Assembly (NCBI RefSeq): GCF_029910235.1
Contig: NZ_CP112874.1
Location: 2,976,001 to 3,040,000 of the forward strand
Reading direction: 5' to 3'
Length of the DNA stretch: 64,000 nucleotides
DNA from: Pseudanabaena galeata CCNP1313
Lineage (GTDB): Bacteria > Cyanobacteriota > Cyanobacteriia > Pseudanabaenales > Pseudanabaenaceae
Shown here: piece after piece, positions 27,614 to 34,464 of the stretch
Numbering within the stretch: position 1 is the first letter of the stretch
How the letters are laid out: every line of letters begins with the position of its first letter
Notes under the pieces: model-generated
Told to the model about the DNA's origin: nothing
The model's database searches: none
What the model saw: only the letters and a program-made list of their open reading frames with translations
Translations under genes and position numbers: made by a program

Positions 27614-28393
27614 ATGAACTATGGGTATGAAGCGATCGCGATCGGGCGACGTATTTTATTAGAACTGTTTCGCACATATCGTACTTTACTCTTGTGGGTG
27701 ATCTTTCCCATTTCCATGCTGTTACTAAACGGGTTTGTCTTAGCAGAAGGTTCAAAAATCACGACGGTTGAATCCTTTAAACTAGCGGCTCCTGCGACTT
27801 TAATTGGCTCAGCATTGTTTTTTAGTTGTCTGGGCGGCACGATGTCCACGATTGTCTCCGAGCGCGAAAGCCTCACGATTAAGCGTTTATTAATTTCGCC
27901 GATTAATGGGATTTCTTACTTTCTCGGTATTTTCTTCGCCTATGCAGCGATCGGGATTGGACAAACCTTAATCATTTATACGATTGCGGCATTTTGGGAA
28001 GTACGTTTTAGTGGCTCGATCTCTTTGGGGATTTTCGTGATTTTGGCAAGTATTGGCTCCTACGTGGGAATGGGGTTTGTAATTGCTACAAAATTTGCGC
28101 GGAAAGTCGAGGATGTTAATTCTTTGGTTGCAGGGGTAGGCGTACCGTTATTAATTTTAGGTGGGGCATTTTTCCCAACCACTTTTTTATCAAAAGATTT
28201 ACTCTTGATTACCCAATTCAATCCTGTCTATCACATGAGCGAAGCATTTACGGCTCTCTCCACTGATAGCAAAACTCTCACCAGCCCAGAAATGATCATA
28301 CATTTCAGATTTTTGATAGGCTTCTTTGTCGTGGCGATCGCTTCAGGTTGGCTGACCTACAAACGCATGTTACAAAATGAAAGTCACCTATAG
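27614..28393 (+). CDS. ABC-2 type transporter permease (orphan)
   Basis: A 259-residue permease with six helices in the ABC-2 layout: helix 1 LLLWVIFPISMLLLNGFVLA, then the helices with FFSCLGGTMSTIVSERES, GISYFLGIFFAYAAIGIGQT, SLGIFVILASIGSYVGMGF and others. The cytosolic loop ESLTIKRLLISPI is typical of this class. No ATPase gene is adjacent, so its partner is elsewhere. The TAG stop at 28391-28393 is the first three bases of an inserted element; the pre-insertion stop was probably TAA at the same codon. Confidence 0.8.
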   Translation: MNYGYEAIAIGRRILLELFRTYRTLLLWVIFPISMLLLNGFVLAEGSKITTVESFKLAAPATLIGSALFFSCLGGTMSTIVSERESLTIKRLLISPINGISYFLGIFFAYAAIGIGQTLIIYTIAAFWEVRFSGSISLGIFVILASIGSYVGMGFVIATKFARKVEDVNSLVAGVGVPLLILGGAFFPTTFLSKDLLLITQFNPVYHMSEAFTALSTDSKTLTSPEMIIHFRFLIGFFVVAIASGWLTYKRMLQNESHL

Positions 28394-28602
28394 CTATAGT
28401 CCTGTATAAGTACAAATTAAAACCAAAATAGTGTGAGGCGGCGCTTCGCGCCGCCTCACACTATTTTGGTTTTATGTCCTAAGTAGCTAGGCATAAGTAA
28501 ACTAAAAACCTAGAAAGCTGTCCCGCCCGCGTAGCGGGCGGGACAGCTTGTGGTTTTAGGGTTTAATTATGGTGAGCTACTTAACAAGAATGGCGAAAAC
28601 TA
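28391..28602. mobile_element. Family F3 element (TAGCTATAG ends) interrupted by family F4
   Basis: The host F3 element starts TAGCTATAGTCCTGTAT and ends GGCGAAAACTA, and is flanked by TA (28389-28390 and 28603-28604). It holds the palindrome AATAGTGTGAGGCGGCGC around TTC. A second element (28482-28581) is inserted in its right end at TA. Without the insert, the host is about 110 bases, like the other F3 copies. Confidence 0.82.
28482..28581. mobile_element. Family F4 element (AGTAGCTAGG...GAGCTACT), copy 1
   Basis: A 100-base element with terminal inverted repeats AGTAGCT and AGCTACT and an internal palindrome AGCTGTCCCGCCCGC. It is flanked by TA at 28480-28481 and 28582-28583. Removing the element and one TA restores the host F3 end GTCCTAACAAGAATGGCGA seen in the other copies, which proves insertion. 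Confidence 0.82.
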
Positions 28603-28719
28603 TATAAAGCAAAAAACAGAAAGAATGCTATGCATTCTTTCTGTTTTTCTGGCATTAAGTTGCTATATTAAGCACTTCAATAACTTAATCAGGCAGTAAA
28701 TCCTTTTTAAAAGCACTTT

Positions 28720-29664
28720 ATGCGTGAACTATATCCAGCGATCGAGCCATATAGACAGGGAATGCTCAAGGTTTCCAATTTACATACCATTTATTTTGAA
28801 GAATCAGGAAATCCTCAAGGCAAGCCCGTAGTAATTTTGCATGGTGGTCCTGGAGGAGGGAGTCAACCACTTTATCGCCAATATTTTAATCCTGACTTAT
28901 GGAGAATTGTCCAATTTGACCAACGTGGTTGCGGCAAAAGTACTCCCCATGCCGAACTTATCGAGAACAGCACATGGCATTTAGTTGAAGATATTGAAAC
29001 TTTGCGTAAATATCTCAACATTGATTGCTGGGTTGTCTCTGGGGGCAGTTGGGGCAGTACCCTAGCACTTGCCTATAGTGAAACCTATCCTGAATATTGC
29101 CAAGCCTTAATTTTGAGGGGCATTTTTATGGTGAGGCGCAAAGAATTAGAGTGGTTTTATCAAGAGGGGGCAGGTTATTTTTTTCCTGAAGCTTGGGAAC
29201 AATACGTTGAGCTAATTCCCATTGATGAACGTCACGATATGATCGCTGCTTACTATCGCCGCCTCACTAGTGATGATTGTCAGGTGCGATCGCAAGCAGC
29301 CCGTGCTTGGTCAGTTTGGGAAGCCAGTACTAGCAAGCTCATCCCAGACCTAGAGCTAATAGCTCGCTTTGGCACAGAGGACTTCGCCGAAGCCTTTGCG
29401 CGACTAGAATGCCACTATTTTATGAACAAAGGCTTTTTCATGTCAGAAATGCAACTTCTAGAAAATATTGATCGCATTCGCCATATTCCCACAACTATCG
29501 TCCAAGGTCGCTATGATGTGGTCTGCCCAATGTTTACAGCTTGGGAACTGCATCAGGCTTTTTCTGAAGCTGAGTTTATTGTTGTGCCCGATGCAGGACA
29601 CTCCATGACTGAGGGGGGTATTCGTAGCGCTTTAATTGAAGCGGGCGATCGCCTTGTCCCATAA
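28720..29664 (+). CDS. pip: Prolyl aminopeptidase (proline iminopeptidase)
   Basis: A 314-residue alpha/beta-hydrolase of peptidase family S33. HGGPGGG near residue 47 forms the oxyanion region, DQRGCGKS is the next conserved turn, and GGSWGSTLALAYS carries the nucleophile Ser (GxSxG). QGRYDVVCP carries the likely catalytic Asp, and PDAGHSMTE the His. The VRRKELEWFYQEGAGYFFPE insert is the helical cap of prolyl aminopeptidases. It releases N-terminal proline from peptides in the cytoplasm. It is followed after 71 bases by a glycosyltransferase gene on the same strand, with no obvious functional link. Confidence 0.92.
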   Translation: MRELYPAIEPYRQGMLKVSNLHTIYFEESGNPQGKPVVILHGGPGGGSQPLYRQYFNPDLWRIVQFDQRGCGKSTPHAELIENSTWHLVEDIETLRKYLNIDCWVVSGGSWGSTLALAYSETYPEYCQALILRGIFMVRRKELEWFYQEGAGYFFPEAWEQYVELIPIDERHDMIAAYYRRLTSDDCQVRSQAARAWSVWEASTSKLIPDLELIARFGTEDFAEAFARLECHYFMNKGFFMSEMQLLENIDRIRHIPTTIVQGRYDVVCPMFTAWELHQAFSEAEFIVVPDAGHSMTEGGIRSALIEAGDRLVP

Positions 29665-29735
29665 AAGCGCTCCCATAACCTGATACGTAGCTAGTTGTAG
29701 CAGGTGCAGACTAAGAACAACTAACGAGTAACATA

Positions 29736-31022
29736 ATGGCGGAAAAGAAACACGTAAAAACTAGCATTAGTATCATTACTCAATTTTACCCACCAGACTA
29801 TGCAGCAACTGGTCAGTTTGTATATGACTTAGCGGGGGCTTTAGCTCAAGAAGGATTTGAGGTAAGTGTGTTTACGGGGATGCCTGGATATGCGTTTAAC
29901 AAAACAGATGTCAAACATGAGGAGATTGATAATGGTGTGTTTGTTCGACGCACTGGATCTATCCACCTGATGTCTAAGCGAATTCGCAACAAAATTTTTG
30001 GCAGCGTCCTATTCTTAGCCCGATGTGTAGTGAAATTTCTCAGAAAAGACATTCGTGGCTCCCATCTTGTATTAACTTCAGCACCGCCATTTTTAGGATT
30101 AATTGGATGGTTTTACAATAAGGTTTTTGGTCATACCTATAGCTGTATTATTTACGATATTTACCCTGAAGTGGCTGTGCGCTTAAAAGTAGTTGCTCAT
30201 AATCATTGGGTCATCAAATTTTGGGAATTCGTCAATCATAAGGTTTGGGATCGATCTGAATCATTGATCGTTCTCAGTGAACCAATGAAGGAGCTATTGA
30301 TCAAGAAGCACAAACATCTCGCAGACAAGATTCATGTTATTCATAGCTGGGCTGACCCTAAATTTATTACTCCACTTGGCAAATCAGCAAACTGGTTTGC
30401 CAAGCAATATGGATTAACTGATTGCTTCGTTGTGCTTTATTCAGGTAATTTAGGGCGTTGTCATGATACTAAAACCATACTCACATGCGCTCAATTACTG
30501 ATCAGTCGTACTGATATCAAATTTGTATTTATTGGCAATGGTGTTGGTTCACACATTATTAAACAGGCGATCGCTGCTGGACAATTGCCCAATGCGCTGC
30601 AATTGCCCTACCAAGATCGCGAAGTTTTACCATACTCATTAACTGCCTGCGATCTCTCGTTAGCAAGTATTTTGCCTAATGTTGGTGATACGATCGCCCC
30701 ATCCAAAATATATGGCATGTTAGCTGCTGGAAAACCTGTGGCTGCAATCTGTCCTATGGATAATTATTTGCGAGAAATTGTGGATGTGGGTGATTGTGGA
30801 GCTTGTTTTGAGAATGGCGATGCCCAAGGATTAGCCGATTATATTTGCTGGCTTGCATCAAATCCTCTGTTACAAGACAAACTGGGCAAGAATGCCCGAA
30901 AACTACTAGAACGCCACTACACAATTGATCAAGCTATTCCCAAATATATACATGCTTTAAAACTAAGAGATCACTGTCTAGATTCGGTCGATCAAAATCA
31001 ACCAATTTTTCATAAAATTTAA
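29736..31022 (+). CDS. Glycosyltransferase family 4 protein
   Basis: A 428-residue GT-B fold enzyme. The N-terminal domain starts ISIITQFYPPDYAATGQFVYDL, a pattern common in WbuB/CapM-like GT4 enzymes, and the C-terminal domain has VVLYSGNLGRCHDTKT and the donor-binding segment APSKIYGMLAAGKPVAAIC. It probably transfers a nucleotide-activated sugar in exopolysaccharide or lipopolysaccharide synthesis. No other sugar gene is adjacent. The stop codon lies only about 18 bases before the left hairpin of the TnpB element, so the element sits at the very end of this gene. Confidence 0.85.
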   Translation: MAEKKHVKTSISIITQFYPPDYAATGQFVYDLAGALAQEGFEVSVFTGMPGYAFNKTDVKHEEIDNGVFVRRTGSIHLMSKRIRNKIFGSVLFLARCVVKFLRKDIRGSHLVLTSAPPFLGLIGWFYNKVFGHTYSCIIYDIYPEVAVRLKVVAHNHWVIKFWEFVNHKVWDRSESLIVLSEPMKELLIKKHKHLADKIHVIHSWADPKFITPLGKSANWFAKQYGLTDCFVVLYSGNLGRCHDTKTILTCAQLLISRTDIKFVFIGNGVGSHIIKQAIAAGQLPNALQLPYQDREVLPYSLTACDLSLASILPNVGDTIAPSKIYGMLAAGKPVAAICPMDNYLREIVDVGDCGACFENGDAQGLADYICWLASNPLLQDKLGKNARKLLERHYTIDQAIPKYIHALKLRDHCLDSVDQNQPIFHKI

Positions 31023-32387
31023 CTAACGCGAACGAGAAGTCCCGCACTCTATCCGTTTACAAGGATGAGTGACGGGATGAAAGTGAGCCAGAAACAAATT
31101 GAGCGATTCTCGAATCAATAGAAGTTATCTATGCTATAATTAGCTTATCAGTATTCTACAATCTTGATAAATGTATAAGGCGTACAAGTACAGAATCTAT
31201 CCCACAAGTGAGCAAGAAACCTTGCTTGCAAAGTCTTTTGGCTGTGCGAGATGGTTCTGGAACTATGCCTTAAACCTATGCCAAGAAACCTATAAAAATA
31301 CTGGCAAGGGGTTAACTAGAGGGTATATACAAGGCTTACTCCCTGCACTCAAGAAGGAATACGAATGGTTAACCGAGCCGTATTCTCAATGCTTGCAAGT
31401 AGTCGCATTGAATCTATCCACTGCCTACAAAAATTTCTTTGACAAACGGGCAATGCTGCCTAAATTCAAGTCAAAGCATGGTAAGCAGTCAATTAGTTAT
31501 CCCCAAAACGTCAAGTTTGACGGTGACAAGATTAGTTTACCTAAGATTGGATTAGTCCACTGTCAGCGCCATCGTGGCTTTGATGGAACTATTAAAACTG
31601 TCACTGTTTCTCGCAATCCCGATGGTAAACATTTTGTTTCCGTCTTGGTTGACGATGGCAAAGGTAATCCTGAATTAATGCCAGTGGATAAAGCTATTGG
31701 TATTGATGTGGGATTAACCCATTTTGCGATTACCAGTGACGGCTCTAAATTTGTTAATCCTAGGTTTTTTATCAAACATCAACGCAACTTAAAGCGTAAA
31801 CAGCAAAAGCTATCCAAGAAAAAGAAGGGTAGCCAAAACCGTAAAAAAGCAAGATTGGCTGTGGCAAAAGTTCACTCCAAAATTGCCAGATGTCGCGAAG
31901 ATTTTCTGCACAAGCTGTCCCGCAAGATAGTAAACGAAAACCAAGTTATTGCAGTAGAAAATCTCAATATCAAGGTCATGGTCAAAAATCATAATCTAGC
32001 CAAAGCGATTAGCGATGTTGGCTGGGGTATGTTCTGCACAATGCTCAAATACAAGGCTGAAAGTGAAGGAAGGCAATATATCGAGATTGATCGATGGTTC
32101 CCTAGCTCTAAAACTTGCCATGTATGCCTAAATCGAGTTGATAACCTCACTCTTGATGTTAGGGCATGGACTTGTAAGCATTGTGGTACTCTCCATGACC
32201 GTGATGTAAATGCAGCGATAAACATTAGAAATGAAGCCTTGCGGATTATCTCGTTAGGAACTAGCGAGTCTGCCTGTGGAGGAGATGTAAGTCGATCTGG
32301 TAAAACTTCGGTTTTGTTGGACGCTATCCCCGTTGAATCAGGAAGCCAGCGCTGTACCGCCTAAGCGGTCAGCGTCTGGTAGTTCAC
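31023..32387 (+). mobile_element. IS200/IS605-type element encoding only TnpB
   Basis: The outline is approximate. The left end has a bulged hairpin TCCCGCACTC/GAGTGACGGGA (31040-31077), enclosing ATCC/GGAT, typical of IS200/IS605 ends. The right end has a hairpin CCAGCGCTG/CAGCGTCTGG with an inner ACCGC/GCGGT stem (32346-32379), followed by TAGTTCAC. That right-end structure overlaps the 3' end of the tnpB gene, where omega-RNA scaffolds of this class lie. No TnpA gene is present, so the element is not self-mobile. Confidence 0.75.
31171..32364 (+). CDS. tnpB: RNA-guided endonuclease TnpB (IS200/IS605 family)
   Basis: A 397-residue TnpB. The RuvC-like site appears intact: Asp179 in GIDVGLTHF, Glu263 in AVENLNI, and Asp343/Asp345 in LHDRDVNAAINI. 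A zinc ribbon is formed by Cys316/Cys319 and Cys335/Cys338. The N-terminus (MYKAYKYRIYPTSEQETLLA) and a basic KRKQQKLSKKKKG helix bind guide RNA in this family. TnpB is guided by an omega-RNA from the right end and cleaves DNA next to a short motif, helping the element persist. It lacks TnpA. The full length and intact residues argue that it is still active. Confidence 0.92.
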   Translation: MYKAYKYRIYPTSEQETLLAKSFGCARWFWNYALNLCQETYKNTGKGLTRGYIQGLLPALKKEYEWLTEPYSQCLQVVALNLSTAYKNFFDKRAMLPKFKSKHGKQSISYPQNVKFDGDKISLPKIGLVHCQRHRGFDGTIKTVTVSRNPDGKHFVSVLVDDGKGNPELMPVDKAIGIDVGLTHFAITSDGSKFVNPRFFIKHQRNLKRKQQKLSKKKKGSQNRKKARLAVAKVHSKIARCREDFLHKLSRKIVNENQVIAVENLNIKVMVKNHNLAKAISDVGWGMFCTMLKYKAESEGRQYIEIDRWFPSSKTCHVCLNRVDNLTLDVRAWTCKHCGTLHDRDVNAAINIRNEALRIISLGTSESACGGDVSRSGKTSVLLDAIPVESGSQRCTA

Positions 32388-32426
32388 GTCCTCTACCCCC
32401 CTTCCCAGTTAAAAACTTGGGTTTTA

Positions 32427-32538
32427 TAGTTGTCGCCATTCTTGTTAGGACATAAAACCAAAATAGTGTGAGGCGGCGCGAAGCGCCGCCTCACACTATT
32501 TTGGTTTTAATTTGTACTGATACAGGTAACTATAGCTA
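32427..32538. mobile_element. Family F3 element, copy 2
   Basis: The 112-base element starts TAGTTGTCGCCATTC and ends CTATAGCTA, and holds the palindrome AATAGTGTGAGGCGGCGC around GAA. TA precedes its left end. The right end overlaps the stop codon of the yraN gene (32536-32538, read as TAG on the minus strand). Confidence 0.75.
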
Positions 32539-32901
32539 TGCGACAAAGGCTTGTTCAATATAAGACTGTAAGCAAAAATCCTCTGAGGCTGTACGGCGGA
32601 CTAAAGCCACATCAAACCGACAGCAAAGGGTTGCTAACTGGGGATGTTCACCTAAAAATATAGATGCAGCTCTAATGAGTTTGGCTTGCTTTTTTGGGGT
32701 AATCGCCAGACTGCCATCACCATCCCAATTCCGATCGCTGCGGGTTTTGACTTCAATAAATAGCAACCATTGGCGATCGCAAGCTATTAAATCCAACTCT
32801 CCCCAACGACATCGCCACTGAGTTTCTAAAATTTCCCATCCATGCGATTGTAAGAGTTGGGCTACTAGTATCTCCCCGCGATCGCCTACTTTTTTTGCCA
32901 T
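32536..32901 (-). CDS. YraN family (UPF0102) putative endonuclease
   Basis: A 121-residue protein of the YraN/UPF0102 family, a restriction-endonuclease-like fold. GDRGEILVAQLLQSHGWEILETQWRCRWGELDLIA carries the conserved E, D/E-L-D residues, and LLFIEVKTRSD the ExK element of a PD-(D/E)XK core. The role is unknown, possibly in DNA uptake or repair. The stop codon is supplied by the end of an adjacent F3 element. Confidence 0.87.
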   Translation of the reverse strand: MAKKVGDRGEILVAQLLQSHGWEILETQWRCRWGELDLIACDRQWLLFIEVKTRSDRNWDGDGSLAITPKKQAKLIRAASIFLGEHPQLATLCCRFDVALVRRTASEDFCLQSYIEQAFVA

Positions 32902-32929
32902 AAGGATTATGCGATTTAATAAACTAGTC

Positions 32930-32968
32930 GATTTTTTGTGGCGCGGCGAAGCCGCGTCACAAAAAATC
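32930..32968. repeat. Perfect 18-base-arm palindrome (one mismatch)
   Basis: GATTTTTTGTGGCGCGGC pairs with GCCGCGTCACAAAAAATC around GAA. It lies between the divergent yraN and pentapeptide-repeat genes. Confidence 0.65.
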
Positions 32969-33004
32969 AGTTCCTTATCTTAAGACTCAGTTATCATAAA
33001 GATT

Positions 33005-33523
33005 ATGAAAATCACAGTTTTTACATTACGCAATTTTACTTTTAAATCCTTCTTTAAAGCCATAAATACACTGCTGCTGTGCTTGACTCTAATATTAGCT
33101 AGCACTCAGCCTGCTTTAGCAGACGTATATGTGAAAGCTTTTCTCGAAGGAGCCGACTTTTCGGGGCGATCGCTGCAAGGCTATCAGTTTAACGAGTCCG
33201 ATCTGCGGAACACATCGTTTGTTAATGCTGACGCGCAAGGAGTCAGTTTTTTTGCCGCCAATATGAAAGAGTCAAATCTGACAGGAGCAAATCTCAGCTA
33301 TAGCACGCTTGATAATGCACGTCTTGACAAGGCAAACTTAACTAATGCCGTAATTCAAGGTTCATTTGCTTACGGTACTTCTTTTAATAATGTAATCATT
33401 GATGGTGCAGACTTTACGGATGTAGATTTACGTCCACCAATTCGTAAAAAACTCTGCCTATCAGCGAAGGGACAAAACCCTGTAACTGGGAGAATGACTC
33501 GCGAAACTCTTGAGTGCGACTAA
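33005..33523 (+). CDS. Secreted pentapeptide-repeat protein
   Basis: A 172-residue protein with a Sec-type signal peptide ending TQPALA before DVYVKAF (cleavage near residue 39), then a run of A(D/N)LXX-type pentapeptides from about 48 to 145 (for example ANLSYSTLDNARLDKANLT), which fold into a right-handed beta-helix. A short tail with two cysteines follows. The layout matches thylakoid-lumen pentapeptide proteins, but lumen versus periplasm cannot be told from the sequence. No function is known for most such proteins. Confidence 0.82.
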   Translation: MKITVFTLRNFTFKSFFKAINTLLLCLTLILASTQPALADVYVKAFLEGADFSGRSLQGYQFNESDLRNTSFVNADAQGVSFFAANMKESNLTGANLSYSTLDNARLDKANLTNAVIQGSFAYGTSFNNVIIDGADFTDVDLRPPIRKKLCLSAKGQNPVTGRMTRETLECD

Positions 33524-33727
33524 ATCCAACTGTTATGAGCTTTATGTCTTAACTTTACAGGGAATTGCCATATTTGTATTAAGTTGCCCTATTTTAGGGA
33601 GTATGATTCTCTGTGTGCGTAGCACAGGATTTTTGGGAACTATTTTAAACAAATAGTTTGACTGATACAAATACTTGATATCTGTGCTAACAATACTTGT
33701 CCTGAGGATCGCTCTGCCTATTAGTGT

Positions 33728-34408
33728 ATGCAGCTAAATGAAACTTCCAATGACCTATCAAGTGGCAGATTACTCCAAAGAAGCTTATTGCCACAAAGCT
33801 TGCCTGCTTACCCTGGGCTAGATATTGCTGCGGAAGTATGGACAGCCGTAGATCTTGGTGGCGATTATTATCAGTTTTTAGAGCAATCAGGCACATTAGC
33901 CGTAGCGATCGCCGACTCCTCAGGCAAATCGGTTGCTGGAGCGATCCATGCCGCTTTATTTAAAGGACAATTGGATGCCTATGGACAGCAGGGCAGGCTC
34001 CAAAATCCTTCTTCTATGTTGAATTCTTTAAACCAATTACTTTGCAAAAGCGGCACTGATGATGCGATCGCCTTTTGTTATGGTGCGCTCGATCTAGTTA
34101 ACTATGAGCTGCATTTGGGTAATGCTGGCATTCCTGGTCCATTAATTTATCGGGCTGAGACTAATACCTGTGAAGAGGTTGTCAATCCTGCGATCGCTCT
34201 GGGGCGTTTTGATAGTGCCACCTACAGAGCTACTTCGCGATCGCTGCATGAAGGGGATATCGCCATCTTTTTTAGTGATGGACTATTTGAAGCAACTAGT
34301 CCATCGGGCGAAGAATTTGGCAGATCTAACGGCGATGATATTTCTCCGCTACGCAAAACTGTAATTGAACTAGCTCAATTTCAGCTTCAGAGATTTTACA
34401 AGGCTTAA
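33728..34408 (+). CDS. SpoIIE/PP2C-type phosphatase, C-terminus frameshifted
   Basis: A 226-residue protein with the SpoIIE-like phosphatase fold. DLGGDYYQF, ADSSGKSVAGAIHAALF, NAGIPGPLIY and IFFSDGLFEA are the metal-site and core motifs of this class, which dephosphorylates anti-anti-sigma factors in partner-switching. After about residue 217 the reading frame diverges: the natural end, ASEILQGLKIALDQFSG then DDDVSIVVIKL, continues one frame away and joins the following WD40 frame. A missing A in CAAATTTC near 34378 would explain it. The native protein was thus probably a phosphatase fused to WD40 repeats. Confidence 0.8.
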   Translation: MQLNETSNDLSSGRLLQRSLLPQSLPAYPGLDIAAEVWTAVDLGGDYYQFLEQSGTLAVAIADSSGKSVAGAIHAALFKGQLDAYGQQGRLQNPSSMLNSLNQLLCKSGTDDAIAFCYGALDLVNYELHLGNAGIPGPLIYRAETNTCEEVVNPAIALGRFDSATYRATSRSLHEGDIAIFFSDGLFEATSPSGEEFGRSNGDDISPLRKTVIELAQFQLQRFYKA

Positions 34409-34464
34409 AAATTGCCCTTGATCAATTTTCAGGACTAGACGTTCCCGATGACGATGTTTCGATC

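Noticed and set aside
28391-28650. Possible CRISPR array from closely spaced repeats
   Set aside because: The repeats are palindromic elements, not direct repeats with unique spacers of constant length; no cas gene is in the window.
34170-34364. 64-residue frame overlapping the SpoIIE gene
   Set aside because: Alternative frame of the phosphatase domain; the conserved motifs are in the other frame.
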